Shown: one piece after another, positions 7,124-14,363 of the stretch | How the letters are laid out: each line of letters opens with the position of its first letter | Position numbering within the stretch: position 1 is the stretch's first letter | Source of the DNA: Lachnospiraceae bacterium UBA3282 | Lineage (GTDB): Bacteria; Bacillota; Clostridia; Lachnospirales; Lachnospiraceae | DNA: 23,322 bases | Assembly (NCBI GenBank): GCA_002361735.1 | Contig: DETS01000093.1 | Span: 727 to 24,048, forward strand | Direction: 5' to 3' | Program-made: the position numbers and the translations under genes | Notes under the pieces: model-generated | What the model was told of the DNA's origin: nothing | Seen by the model: only the letters and a program-made list of their open reading frames with translations | The model's database searches: none

Positions 7124-8722
7124 CTATCTGTCCCATCGGTCGCAGAGCGAATTGATCTGATCCGCAAATCTTGCCAGATCCTTGTTCGCGCTACCCTCAT
7201 TTTTATGTATCACCGCCAACAACCGCTGTCCGGCTGCCAAAAGCCTCGTAAATACGGTAGTCGCCGCACGTGCCTTCTTCTTCACGGGGATCGGCTTCGC
7301 CTCGCAGATAAACTCGCCGCTTATGAGATCAAAGCGTGTCCCGCTGTAGGGCGCATAAGCATCATGCCCGTACTCCCCTTTCAGGCACTCCGTAAAAAGG
7401 GTACAAACGCTGTCCTCACCGTGCACCACGAATATCTTATCCGGCTTTTTCGTAAAACCGCTCACCCAGTCAAGCAGTCCATTTTTGTCCGCGTGACCGC
7501 TCATGCCGATCAGCTTCATAATATCCGCTCTGACCTCGATGGGCTCGCCAAAGAGTTTGACCTCCTCAACGCCGTCCACCAGCATACGTCCAAGCGTTCC
7601 CACTGCCTGATAGCCCACGAACAGAATCGCACACTCATGCCGCCAGAGGTTGTGTTTTAAGTGGTGCCTGATACGCCCCGCCTCGCACATTCCGGAAGCC
7701 GATATGATGACCTTCGGTGTATAATCAAAGTTGATCGCCCGGGACTCATCACTCGTGATTGCCAGGCGAAGCCCCGGAAACGTAATGGGATTGATGCCCT
7801 TCCTGACCAATGCCATCGCTTCCTCATCGAAGCATCTCGCCTCATTTTTATGAAAGATTCCCGTAGCTTCCACCGCCAGCGGGCTGTCCACGTAAACCGG
7901 GAAATCCTCGTGCCCCTTTACCAGCCCCTCAGCCTTAATCTGCCGCAGGAAATAGAGCATCTCCTGCGTTCTGCCCACCGCGAAGGAAGGAATCACCACA
8001 TTGCCGCCCCTGTCAAAAGTCGTCTGCAATATCTTTGTCAGTTCGCCGACATAGTCTACCTTTTCCTTTGTGTGGAACCGGTCGCCGTAGGTAGACTCCA
8101 TGATCACATAGTCTGCTTCTTCCGTATTTTTCGGATCTTTGATCAGGGGTTGCGCGCTGTTGCCGATATCTCCGGAGAAAACCAGCTTTTTCGTCACGCC
8201 GTTCTCCGTTGCCCATACCTCGATACTGGAAGATCCCAGCAAATGGCCGATATCCGTAAAGCGGATCTTCACGCCCTCGCACACATCCACTTCGCTGTCA
8301 TAATCGCAGGGAACAAGGCGCCTGATCGTACCGTCCGCGTCCTCCATTGTATAAAGAGGCTCCATCGCCTCTATTTCCGCGCTTCTCTTTGCCTTACGGT
8401 TTTTCCATTCCGCCTCCTGCATCTGGATGTGCGCACAGTCACGAAGCATGATGCTGCACAGATCGCAGGTGGGCGCCGTGGCAAAAATCTGCCCCCGAAA
8501 TCCTCTGGCATATAAAAGCGGAAGAAGTCCCGAGTGATCGATATGGGCATGCGTCAGAAACACATAATCGATCAACGCTTCCTCCACAGGCAGGTCGCTG
8601 TTTTCAAATACATTGACCCCCTGCTCCATACCGTAATCCACCAGAATATTCTTTTCGCCTACGCGAAGATAATGACAACTCCCTGTTACCTCATGATCCG
8701 CCCCGATAAACATCAATTCCAT
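7124..8722 (-). CDS. Metallo-beta-lactamase / beta-CASP ribonuclease (CPSF73-like)
   Basis: 532 residues. The N-terminal metallo-beta-lactamase domain carries the zinc motif HAHIDH (His58, His60, Asp62, His63), with further ligands His160 in IGHLLGSS and Asp185 in FSGDIGN. The beta-CASP cap follows, with PSFAVGRTQE (245-254), YVDSPLA (277-283) and SASGMCEAGRIRHHL (341-355). Then GMSGHAD (His410) and VVHGE (His434) complete the C-terminal RNA-metabolising part. Bacterial proteins of this group are RNases related to the eukaryotic mRNA 3'-end nuclease. The last 60 residues are basic. It has a strong AGGAGGGG SD and a promoter upstream. The RNA target cannot be inferred. Confidence 0.9.
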   Translation of the reverse strand: MELMFIGADHEVTGSCHYLRVGEKNILVDYGMEQGVNVFENSDLPVEEALIDYVFLTHAHIDHSGLLPLLYARGFRGQIFATAPTCDLCSIMLRDCAHIQMQEAEWKNRKAKRSAEIEAMEPLYTMEDADGTIRRLVPCDYDSEVDVCEGVKIRFTDIGHLLGSSSIEVWATENGVTKKLVFSGDIGNSAQPLIKDPKNTEEADYVIMESTYGDRFHTKEKVDYVGELTKILQTTFDRGGNVVIPSFAVGRTQEMLYFLRQIKAEGLVKGHEDFPVYVDSPLAVEATGIFHKNEARCFDEEAMALVRKGINPITFPGLRLAITSDESRAINFDYTPKVIISASGMCEAGRIRHHLKHNLWRHECAILFVGYQAVGTLGRMLVDGVEEVKLFGEPIEVRADIMKLIGMSGHADKNGLLDWVSGFTKKPDKIFVVHGEDSVCTLFTECLKGEYGHDAYAPYSGTRFDLISGEFICEAKPIPVKKKARAATTVFTRLLAAGQRLLAVIHKNEGSANKDLARFADQINSLCDRWDR

Positions 8723-8747
8723 AAAAAAGCCCCTCCTATTCTATTTA

Positions 8748-8776
8748 TCATACCATTTTTTTTGATGACCGTAAAT
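8748..8776 (-). promoter_or_regulatory. Promoter for the beta-CASP RNase gene (and possibly thyA-folA)
   Basis: Minus strand: -35 TTTACG (8776-8771), 17-bp spacer, -10 TATGAT (8753-8748), about 25 nt upstream of the ATG. The downstream genes thyA and folA follow on the same strand without a clear terminator, so this promoter may serve all three. Confidence 0.6.
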
Positions 8777-8858
8777 CATTTCCGGCATTTCTTTTACATT
8801 TCTTGTCGTTTTCCACATTATGCAGCATCTTTCAACAACTTTCTCTGCCCCCATACTA

Positions 8859-8864
8859 TATAAT
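8859..8864 (+). promoter_or_regulatory. -10 element of the ytaF-like gene
   Basis: TATAAT 24 nt before the ATG at 8888. No convincing -35 at 16-18 bp, so only the -10 is reported. Confidence 0.4.
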
Positions 8865-8887
8865 AAAACGTGCTGAGGCGACCTCCT

Positions 8888-9523
8888 ATGTCCTTTGCAT
8901 TCACCCCCCTTATCCTTTTTTTGACTGCCGTCTCTCTGGATTCTTTGACCGCCGGCTTCTCCTATGGCACTAATAGCGTCCATATCAAGGCACCTGCCCT
9001 GATCCCCCTTTCCCTTGTTCCCGCGCTTTTCATCACCGCTGCCCGGTGGCTCGGCTCTTTTGTCGGTTCGCTCCTGCCGGACGGCGTCCTCCCCGTTCTC
9101 TCCTTTCTGCTGTTGTTTTTGATCGGCATCGCCAAACTGTTTGAAAGTCTGATCCGCCTTCTGGCAAAAAAACACCCCAGTCTCATGGGAAACTGGGGCT
9201 GTAAGATCAAACAGCTCAATATCGTCTTTACCGTCTATCTCTCCCCCGAGGAGGCAAACCGCACAGAACTCCAGGTGCTAAGCGTCAAAGAAGCCCTTCT
9301 CTTAAGTCTGGCGCTGTCTCTGGACAGCATCCTTGTCGGCATGGCATTCTGCTTTACTTCTCTTTCGCCCCTCCTCCTCTTTTTGTCAGCCGCTCTCTGC
9401 AATCTGCTCCTGTTTTCAGGCGGCTTTTTTCTGGGGCGCCTGCTCTTTCGCCTGCTCCGTTTCGATCTTTCATGGCTCAGCGGACTCTGCCTTCTCCTCT
9501 TAGCCTTCCGCGCTCTGGCATGA
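8888..9523 (+). CDS. ytaF: YtaF/MntP-like integral membrane protein
   Basis: 211 residues from the ATG at 8888, preceded by GAGG; an upstream in-frame ATG at 8870 lacks a site. The protein is almost wholly hydrophobic with about six transmembrane segments arranged as two similar halves. Each half begins with a related motif: FLTAVSLDSLTAGFSYG near the N-terminus and LLSLALSLDSILVGMAF in the second half. The Asp in each SLDS motif is typical of the MntP (manganese efflux) and sporulation protein YtaF families. YtaF is the closer fit because of the central soluble loop (about 95-125). It is the only plus-strand protein gene in the left 13 kb, and its last 24 nt overlap the end of the ATPase gene. 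Confidence 0.8.
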   Translation: MSFAFTPLILFLTAVSLDSLTAGFSYGTNSVHIKAPALIPLSLVPALFITAARWLGSFVGSLLPDGVLPVLSFLLLFLIGIAKLFESLIRLLAKKHPSLMGNWGCKIKQLNIVFTVYLSPEEANRTELQVLSVKEALLLSLALSLDSILVGMAFCFTSLSPLLLFLSAALCNLLLFSGGFFLGRLLFRLLRFDLSWLSGLCLLLLAFRALA

Positions 9524-12211
9524 AGCCTGCTTCGTCGTTCTTTCCATAGCGCCTACCGCCGCAAGCAGTTCATGCACGACAAGCGGCGTAGCAGAAAGCG
9601 CAGTCAGCCTTGCCCACTCCCCTAACGAGAGCGGCACCGTACCAAAGAGCGCGATCAGCGCGGGCACCTCCGTCACTGCTGCCTGCAGGAGGATTCCAAC
9701 CGCGAGCGCAAGCAGCATATAAGGGTTGTTCTTATGATTCATGCGAAAAATGGAGCGATTGACATCGCGCATCCCGATGGCATGAAAAAGCTGGCTGATT
9801 CCCAGCACCGTAAAGGCGTGCGTCTGCGCCCTTGCCAGAACAGACCCTATTTTCAGCCCTTCTAATATATTATGTAAACCAACTGGCAATCCCTCCGCCA
9901 GAATGCGGTCATAGGGTACTTTCAGAAAAGCCGCCAATGTAATGCCGCCAATGACCAGACCGTAGCAAACCACACAAAGCAGCCCGCCCTTGGCAAAAAG
10001 GGACTCCTCTTTCTTTCTCGGCGGCTCCCGCATCAGACTCTCCGTGTCGTTCTCATCCACCCCCAGAGCAAGCGCCGGCAGGGAGTCCGTGATCAGATTG
10101 ATCCAAAGAATGAAGCCTGCCTTCAAAGGCGCCGGCAGCCCTGCCGCGATGGTTAAGAGCATGGTCAGGATCTCTCCTAAATTAGAAGATAAGAGAAACA
10201 ACACGGACTTGCGGATGTTCTCATAAATGCCCCTGCCCTCCCGGATCGCCGTGTGGATCGTCGCCACATTGTCATCCATCAGCACAAAGTCCGCAGCGCC
10301 CCTTGCCACATCGGTGCCGCCCTCACCCATGGCGATCCCGATATCCGCCGCCTGCAGGGAAGGTGCGTCGTTGACGCCGTCCCCCGTCATGGCGACAATT
10401 TTATGTAAACCTTTATATCCTTCCACGATACGCACTTTATGCTCGGGCGTCACCCTTGCAAAAACTCTTAGCGAAGGCAGCCGCTGTAAAAAATTCTGTT
10501 CGCGCAGATGATCCAGTTCTCTGCCCGTGATACATTGCTCCGGACGACTCGCAATCCCCAACTCCTTTGCGATGGAAAAAGCGGTGTCGGGATGGTCTCC
10601 CGTGATCATCACCGTGGTGACTCCCGCCTGTGCAAATCCCCGCACCGCCTCCGCCGCCTCCGGTCTGATCGGATCCTTCATACTGACAAATCCCAAAAAC
10701 ACCAGATCCCGCTCACTCATATTTCCCGACGGCTCCATGGCGATCGCCAGCACCCTTCTGCCCTCTCCCGTCAGCCGCTTCTGCACACCAAGCAGCCTGT
10801 CTCTCTCCTGCACGGCAAGCGGTTTGCTGCCGTTTTCCGTCAAGCAGCTGCCGCAGCATTCCAAAACCCGTTCCGCAGCGCCCTTCGTGTAAGCAACTTC
10901 GACGCCAGCCTCCCGATGCTTTGTCGTCATCATCTTTCTCTCTGCATCGAAGCCGATCTCCCGAAGTCTGGGATACCGCCCTCTGATCTCATCGATCGAA
11001 ACGCCGCAGTCCGTCGCCAGATGCAGGAGCGCAAGCTCCGTGGGATCCCCCATCTCCTGCCCCGGCTGCCCGTCATTGCAGAGCACACATCCCAGAAGGA
11101 AGCGGCTCGCACAGTCATTCTCCCTGCCTGCCAAAATACCGCCGCCAAAAAACGCGCCAAACCCGTCCTGTCCCAAAAGTCTTCCGTTCAGATAACATTC
11201 CGTCACCGTCATCCGATTCTGCGTCAGTGTACCCGTCTTGTCCGAACATACCACCTCCACCGCACCCAGCGTCTCCACCGCCGAAAGCTTACGAACGATC
11301 GTTTTTGCCTTCACCATACGGGAAACGCTTAAAGCCAGCACGATGGTCACAATCGCCGGCAACCCCTCCGGCACAGCCGCTACCGCCAGTGAAACAGAGG
11401 TCAGAAGCATCTCTCCCACATCGCGCTTCTGCAGCACCGCCACCACAAAAAGGAGGACACAAATACCCACCGCCAGCGCGCTTAAAACCTTTCCCAATTC
11501 TCCCAATCGAACCTGCAGAGGCGTCGGCTGCTCCCGGTGACCGTGCAGCATATCCGCAATGTGACCGACACGGGTATCCATCCCCGTAGCCGTCACCACA
11601 GCCCGTCCCCTGCCCCGCGTCACGTAGGTGGACATGTACGCCATGTTCCTGCTGCTGTTCTCTGCTTCCCCCGTCTCCACGAAGTCAGCATCCTTTTCCA
11701 CCGGTACAGACTCTCCCGTTAGGGTAGACTCTTCGGCGTAAATCCCCAAACATTCAATAATTCTGACGTCTGCCGGCACCCGATTTCCTGCCTCTAAGAT
11801 CACCACGTCGCCGGGCACCAATTCCTCCGCCGGCAAGTCCACCCGCACGCCGTCCCTGAGAGCTACCGTCCTCGGCTGGGAAATCTTCTTGAGCGCCTCC
11901 ACCGCGCGCCCTGCCTTTCCCTCCTGAATGATACCCACCGTGGCATTGAGGGCAACCACGGCAACAATAATAATGGCGTCCCCAAATTCATAGAGCATCA
12001 TTGAGATCGCCATCGCCACCACCAGAATCAAGACAAGCGGATCATTCAGCTGCTCCAGGACCCGCTTGGCAAGGCTCTTTTTTTCCTGCTCCCGCAGCTT
12101 ATTTGGCCCATACTTCTTCCTGCGCTCTGCCACGCTTTTCGCATCAAGTCCCTTCTCCGCGTCCGTCTGCAGTCCCCGGATTGCCTCCGAAACGGTCTTC
12201 TTCTCATACAT
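9500..12211 (-). CDS. Calcium-type P-type ATPase (P2A family)
   Basis: 903 residues, full length. It uses ATP to export cations, most likely Ca2+. Seen in order: N-terminal cation-ATPase domain; TM1-2; actuator domain with TGES (165-168); TM4 with PEGLP (281-285); phosphorylation site DKTGT (Asp324); nucleotide domain with YTKGAAE; MITGDHPDTA; hinge TGDGVNDAP (Asp611); and a six-helix C-terminal membrane region. Ca2+ ligand positions known from SERCA are present in TM4 (Glu282), TM5 (SSNLGE, 675-680) and TM6 (NLITD, 705-709). The TM8 glutamate of SERCA appears to be replaced near FTVLGISQLFHA. The ATG at 12211 has GGGAGG upstream. It converges with the ytaF-like gene. Confidence 0.93.
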   Translation of the reverse strand: MYEKKTVSEAIRGLQTDAEKGLDAKSVAERRKKYGPNKLREQEKKSLAKRVLEQLNDPLVLILVVAMAISMMLYEFGDAIIIVAVVALNATVGIIQEGKAGRAVEALKKISQPRTVALRDGVRVDLPAEELVPGDVVILEAGNRVPADVRIIECLGIYAEESTLTGESVPVEKDADFVETGEAENSSRNMAYMSTYVTRGRGRAVVTATGMDTRVGHIADMLHGHREQPTPLQVRLGELGKVLSALAVGICVLLFVVAVLQKRDVGEMLLTSVSLAVAAVPEGLPAIVTIVLALSVSRMVKAKTIVRKLSAVETLGAVEVVCSDKTGTLTQNRMTVTECYLNGRLLGQDGFGAFFGGGILAGRENDCASRFLLGCVLCNDGQPGQEMGDPTELALLHLATDCGVSIDEIRGRYPRLREIGFDAERKMMTTKHREAGVEVAYTKGAAERVLECCGSCLTENGSKPLAVQERDRLLGVQKRLTGEGRRVLAIAMEPSGNMSERDLVFLGFVSMKDPIRPEAAEAVRGFAQAGVTTVMITGDHPDTAFSIAKELGIASRPEQCITGRELDHLREQNFLQRLPSLRVFARVTPEHKVRIVEGYKGLHKIVAMTGDGVNDAPSLQAADIGIAMGEGGTDVARGAADFVLMDDNVATIHTAIREGRGIYENIRKSVLFLLSSNLGEILTMLLTIAAGLPAPLKAGFILWINLITDSLPALALGVDENDTESLMREPPRKKEESLFAKGGLLCVVCYGLVIGGITLAAFLKVPYDRILAEGLPVGLHNILEGLKIGSVLARAQTHAFTVLGISQLFHAIGMRDVNRSIFRMNHKNNPYMLLALAVGILLQAAVTEVPALIALFGTVPLSLGEWARLTALSATPLVVHELLAAVGAMERTTKQASCQSAEG

Positions 12212-12317
12212 ACGCGCATCCTCCCGTCATTTTGACCCGCCGCTGCCGACACCTGTCTTGTCCCGGGAGGGCTTGTCATTTCTTTTTAAGATATATGCGC
12301 GAATAAGCAGAGTTAGA

Positions 12318-12369
12318 AGTAAACAGGCGCAAACTCGTATGTTAACATACAAGTTTGCGCCTGTTTATT
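12318..12369 (-). terminator. greA terminator hairpin
   Basis: A near-perfect 25-bp stem begins directly after the greA stop codon. The left arm AAACAGGCGCAAACT (12321-12335) and GTATGTT (12337-12343) pair with AACATAC (12344-12350) and AGTTTGCGCCTGTTT (12352-12366). One C/A mismatch interrupts it. On the minus strand it is followed by TTTACTTCT, so it should terminate greA transcripts and insulate the ATPase gene. Confidence 0.75.
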
Positions 12370-12873
12370 CTAGTAGCCCCTTATCTTATCTGTTCCGTCG
12401 TCCACGGTATTCTCAATCTTTTTCACCACCACATAGTAGCCGGCGCCGCCTGCAAGTTCCACAAACACCCTGTCGCCGACCTTATGACCGAGCAGTGCTT
12501 TCCCAAGCGGAGACTCTGTGCTGATCAACCCTTCCAAGGAATTCCCCCGCACCGTCGTCACCAGCTTATAGGTTTCCGTAAGGTTATCCTCCTCAAAGAA
12601 GACCTCCACCGTATTGTTCATGCCGACCTCATCCTCCGCGGACTCGTCGGAAATGATTACGGCCGTCCTGATCATCCGTTCCAGATAGCGGATGCGGCTC
12701 TCATTCTGGTTTTTTACCTTCTTTGCCGCATGGTATTCGAAGTTCTCGCTCAGATCGCCGTGGGCTCTTGCCGATTTCACATCCTCCAGAGCTTCCTTTC
12801 TCACCACCAGCTTACGATACTCGATCTCCTCCTCCATCTTTTGGATATCCTGCTTTGTCAGTTCATTATACAT
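12370..12873 (-). CDS. greA: Transcript cleavage factor GreA
   Basis: 167 residues from the ATG at 12873, which has GAGG at proper distance. In-frame ATGs upstream (12897, 12885, and the frame start at 12954) would add sequence unlike the family. GreA binds backtracked RNA polymerase through the secondary channel and stimulates cleavage of the transcript. The N-terminal coiled coil (about 1-80) carries the acidic tip GDLSENFEY (39-47), with Asp40 and Glu43 at the catalytic positions, followed by HAAK. The C-terminal FKBP-like domain includes STESPLGKALLGHKVGD. It lies 86 nt downstream of a small unknown gene and ends in a strong hairpin. Confidence 0.92.
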   Translation of the reverse strand: MYNELTKQDIQKMEEEIEYRKLVVRKEALEDVKSARAHGDLSENFEYHAAKKVKNQNESRIRYLERMIRTAVIISDESAEDEVGMNNTVEVFFEEDNLTETYKLVTTVRGNSLEGLISTESPLGKALLGHKVGDRVFVELAGGAGYYVVVKKIENTVDDGTDKIRGY

Positions 12874-12959
12874 GCTGTTCCTCATTTCATTGTACATTTG
12901 TGCTTCTCTGTACAAACCGCCGCGTGAATATACAATACTCCCGCTTCCTTCCAATCATT

Positions 12960-13193
12960 TTACGAGTTTACCATATAATCGAGCAGACGGTTGACATCCT
13001 CGGGCTCATGCGCAACGATCTCCATCTCCGGAATCGCGTTGTCCGCAAAAAGCTTTGTGAGCGCTACATACTTTGTCAACTGGGACTTCAGGTTCAGTCT
13101 GTCCCCTTCCTTTGTCACTAACTCCACTGTGCCCTTGCACTGGTTCACTACCTCAAAAAACTTTTCCGGATCATCAATATTCATTACTTTCAT
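12960..13193 (-). CDS. Small conserved-looking protein of unknown function (77 aa)
   Basis: 77 residues from the ATG at 13193, which has a strong GGGAGGAAGAA site. The frame reaches 13229, but those extra codons are unlikely to be translated. The sequence is soluble and mixed alpha/beta, with MKVMNIDDPEKFF at the start, an EGDRLNLKSQLTKYVAL segment in the middle, and an acidic C-terminal helix (EPEDVNRLLDYMV). No signal peptide, membrane segment or catalytic motif is visible. It has its own consensus promoter and lies upstream of greA on the same strand, so the two may be co-transcribed. I do not recognise a named family. Coding status is well supported by the promoter, SD and amino-acid composition. 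Confidence 0.75.
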   Translation of the reverse strand: MKVMNIDDPEKFFEVVNQCKGTVELVTKEGDRLNLKSQLTKYVALTKLFADNAIPEMEIVAHEPEDVNRLLDYMVNS

Positions 13194-13260
13194 TTCTTCT
13201 TCCTCCCTTACCTTTCTCCTGTTAGGCAATTGTAAAATGTCTCTCTCTTTTCCGCCCTAA

Positions 13261-13289
13261 CTTATAACACCTTTTATCATTTTTGTCAA
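13261..13289 (-). promoter_or_regulatory. Consensus promoter of the 77-aa gene (and possibly greA)
   Basis: Minus strand: -35 TTGACA (13289-13284), 17-bp spacer, -10 TATAAG (13266-13261), about 68 nt upstream of the ATG at 13193. It is divergent from the tRNA promoter. Confidence 0.75.
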
Positions 13290-13326
13290 ATCATTCCTTG
13301 TTCCTTTTTTGATACAAAAGGCGCAG

Positions 13327-13347
13327 ACAAAAATTTCAAATTTTTGT
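13327..13347. other. 21-bp perfect AT-rich palindrome next to the tRNA promoter
   Basis: ACAAAAATTT (13327-13336), a central C, AAATTTTTGT (13338-13347). It touches the first base of the tRNA -35 box. It could act as an UP-like A/T tract, a binding site, or part of a terminator. Confidence 0.5.
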
Positions 13348-13375
13348 TGACAAAGCAACATTCCTATAGTATATT
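13347..13375 (+). promoter_or_regulatory. Consensus promoter of tRNA-Gly
   Basis: -35 TTGACA (13347-13352), 17-bp spacer, -10 TATATT (13370-13375). The predicted start is near 13382, so the precursor begins with a hairpin, GTCCGA (13383-13388) paired with TCGGAC (13398-13403), just before the tRNA. Confidence 0.85.
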
Positions 13376-13408
13376 ATTAGATGTCCGAGCGATACGGTCG
13401 GACAATAA

Positions 13409-13481
13409 GCGCGAGTGGCTCAGTTGGTGGAGCGCGACCTTGCCAAGGTCGAGGCCGCGGGTTCGAGTCCCGTCTCGCGCT
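13409..13481 (+). tRNA. tRNA-Gly (anticodon GCC)
   Basis: 73 nt without encoded CCA. Acceptor GCGCGAG (13409-13415) pairs with CTCGCGC (13474-13480). The D stem is GCTC/GAGC. Anticodon stem CGACC/GGTCG encloses loop TTGCCAA, giving anticodon GCC, which reads GGC and GGU. The T arm is GCGGG-TTCGAGT-CCCGT. All stems close, with one G-U pair. Its 3' part is repeated at 14280-14304, which marks it as the attachment site of an insert. The usual short downstream terminator is missing here and a good one is found beyond the second copy. Confidence 0.97.
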
Positions 13482-13485
13482 CTTT
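13461..13485 (+). repeat. Left copy of the 25-bp direct repeat (attL-like)
   Basis: Starts GTTCGAGTCCCG and ends CGCGCTCTTT; covers the T loop, 3' acceptor strand and four bases past the discriminator of tRNA-Gly. Identical over 25 nt to 14280-14304 and different on both sides. Confidence 0.9.
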
Positions 13486-13623
13486 CTTTATTTTGCTTAA
13501 GATGTTTCCAGATGTTCCCAATTATCAAAGTTCAAAGCCTTTGTTGCTAAATCCCCTGTTTCTTCTTTGTCTAATAGATTTGCGAGAAGATAAAGATTTA
13601 TTCACCAAAAAGGAAATGCGGAT

Positions 13624-13938
13624 ATGGATATAGAACAGCTTCAAAAATTACTAAACAATTCTTCCAATATAAAATGGTCAAAGCATTGTTTAGAGCGTAT
13701 GCAGGAAAGAGATATCAGTATTGCTGATGTAAAATCATGTCTGCAAACAGGAGAAATCATAGAGGACTATCCAGACGATTTTCCTCACCCCAGTTGCCTT
13801 GTTTATGGACATACACAGGAAAATGACATATTGCATGTTATTGTCGGCTCAGATAACAATAGTTTGTTTTTTATAACAGCTTATTTTCCGAACACTGATA
13901 AATTTGAAAAAGATTTAAAAACAAGAAAGGGTCAGTAA
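13624..13938 (+). CDS. DUF4258-like protein, candidate toxin
   Basis: 104 residues. The ATG at 13624 has AAAGGA about 9 nt upstream. Features typical of the small DUF4258 fold: KWSKHCLERMQERDIS near residues 18-33 (a His followed by an ERMQER segment), then ADVKSCLQTGEIIEDYPDD, then a beta-rich end with LVYGH, ILHVIVGSDN and FFITAYFP. DUF4258 proteins resemble RelE/BrnT-type small toxins and are often next to small zinc-finger genes. No signal or membrane segment. It is followed after 2 nt by the zinc-finger gene, so translation is probably coupled. The base composition is AT-rich. Toxicity is inferred from the arrangement only. Confidence 0.75.
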   Translation: MDIEQLQKLLNNSSNIKWSKHCLERMQERDISIADVKSCLQTGEIIEDYPDDFPHPSCLVYGHTQENDILHVIVGSDNNSLFFITAYFPNTDKFEKDLKTRKGQ

Positions 13939-13940
13939 TC

Positions 13941-14168
13941 ATGTGTATGTATTGTAAATGTAAAACCACAATTTCATCTTTGACAACTCACGTCGTAAAT
14001 TATAAAAACTGCATTATCATTATCAAAAACGTGCCTTGTGAAGAATGCGAACAGTGCGGCGAAAAATATTATTCCGATGAAGTCGCAAAACAATTGGAAT
14101 CCCTTGTAAATATGGCGAAACAGCTTATGCAGGAAATCGCTGTTATTGATTATTCCACAGCCGCCTAA
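13941..14168 (+). CDS. YgiT-type zinc-finger protein, candidate antitoxin
   Basis: 75 residues, starting 2 nt after the preceding stop, with AAGGG upstream. Cysteines form two knuckles: Cys2, Cys5 and Cys7 at the N-terminus, then Cys33, Cys36 and Cys39 in PCEECEQCGEKYYSDE. This is the layout of the N-terminal zinc domain of MqsA/YgiT antitoxins, where the two CxxC pairs bind one zinc. The C-terminal part is a helix (about 46-66). There is no helix-turn-helix DNA-binding domain as in full MqsA, so autoregulation by this protein alone is unlikely. The pair DUF4258 then YgiT-type zinc finger is a recurrent gene pair in Firmicutes, as far as I recall. Confidence 0.75.
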   Translation: MCMYCKCKTTISSLTTHVVNYKNCIIIIKNVPCEECEQCGEKYYSDEVAKQLESLVNMAKQLMQEIAVIDYSTAA

Positions 14169-14279
14169 AAACCGCAAAGGATTCGCCAACTCTGAAACCC
14201 GAAGTCAAACAAGTTGTAGACACACCGTAGACAGTGTGCATTCCTCCTTGATTTTATGGGCTTTTCGGAGCAAAAAATA

Positions 14280-14304
14280 GTTCGAGTCCCGTCTCGCGCT
14301 CTTT
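14280..14304 (+). repeat. Right copy of the 25-bp direct repeat (attR-like)
   Basis: Exact copy of 13461-13485, lacking the rest of the tRNA. It directly precedes the terminator at 14313-14349. Confidence 0.9.
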
Positions 14305-14312
14305 TTAATGAA

Positions 14313-14349
14313 GCGGAAACGTTGATAAATACAGCGTTTCCGCCTTTTT
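14313..14349 (+). terminator. Displaced tRNA-Gly terminator
   Basis: GCGGAAACG (14313-14321) pairs with CGTTTCCGC (14335-14343), followed by C and TTTTT (14345-14349). It lies 8 nt past the right repeat copy, exactly where a tRNA terminator would be if the insert were absent. Confidence 0.8.
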
Positions 14350-14363
14350 GTTCTCTGTGATTT

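Larger units (their letters stand above)
13461..14304 (+). mobile_element. 819-bp mini-island inserted at the tRNA-Gly 3' end
   Basis: Bounded by a 25-bp exact direct repeat of the tRNA 3' end, the signature of site-specific integration by a tyrosine recombinase. The inserted DNA is much more AT-rich than the sequence to its left and carries two small genes with no integrase. Excision across the repeats would place a Rho-independent terminator (14313-14349) directly after the tRNA. It may be a non-autonomous element mobilised in trans or the remnant of a larger integrative element. Tandem AGATGTTYCC (13500-13519) lies just inside the left end. Confidence 0.7.

Noticed and set aside
8741..9175. 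Minus-strand 144-residue ORF opposite the ytaF-like gene
   Set aside because: Highly charged antisense reading of a hydrophobic membrane-protein gene; no SD, and the plus-strand protein has clear family motifs.
13344..13633. Two plus-strand ORFs running through the tRNA-Gly gene (68 and 72 residues)
   Set aside because: They translate the tRNA sequence itself and have no ribosome-binding sites.
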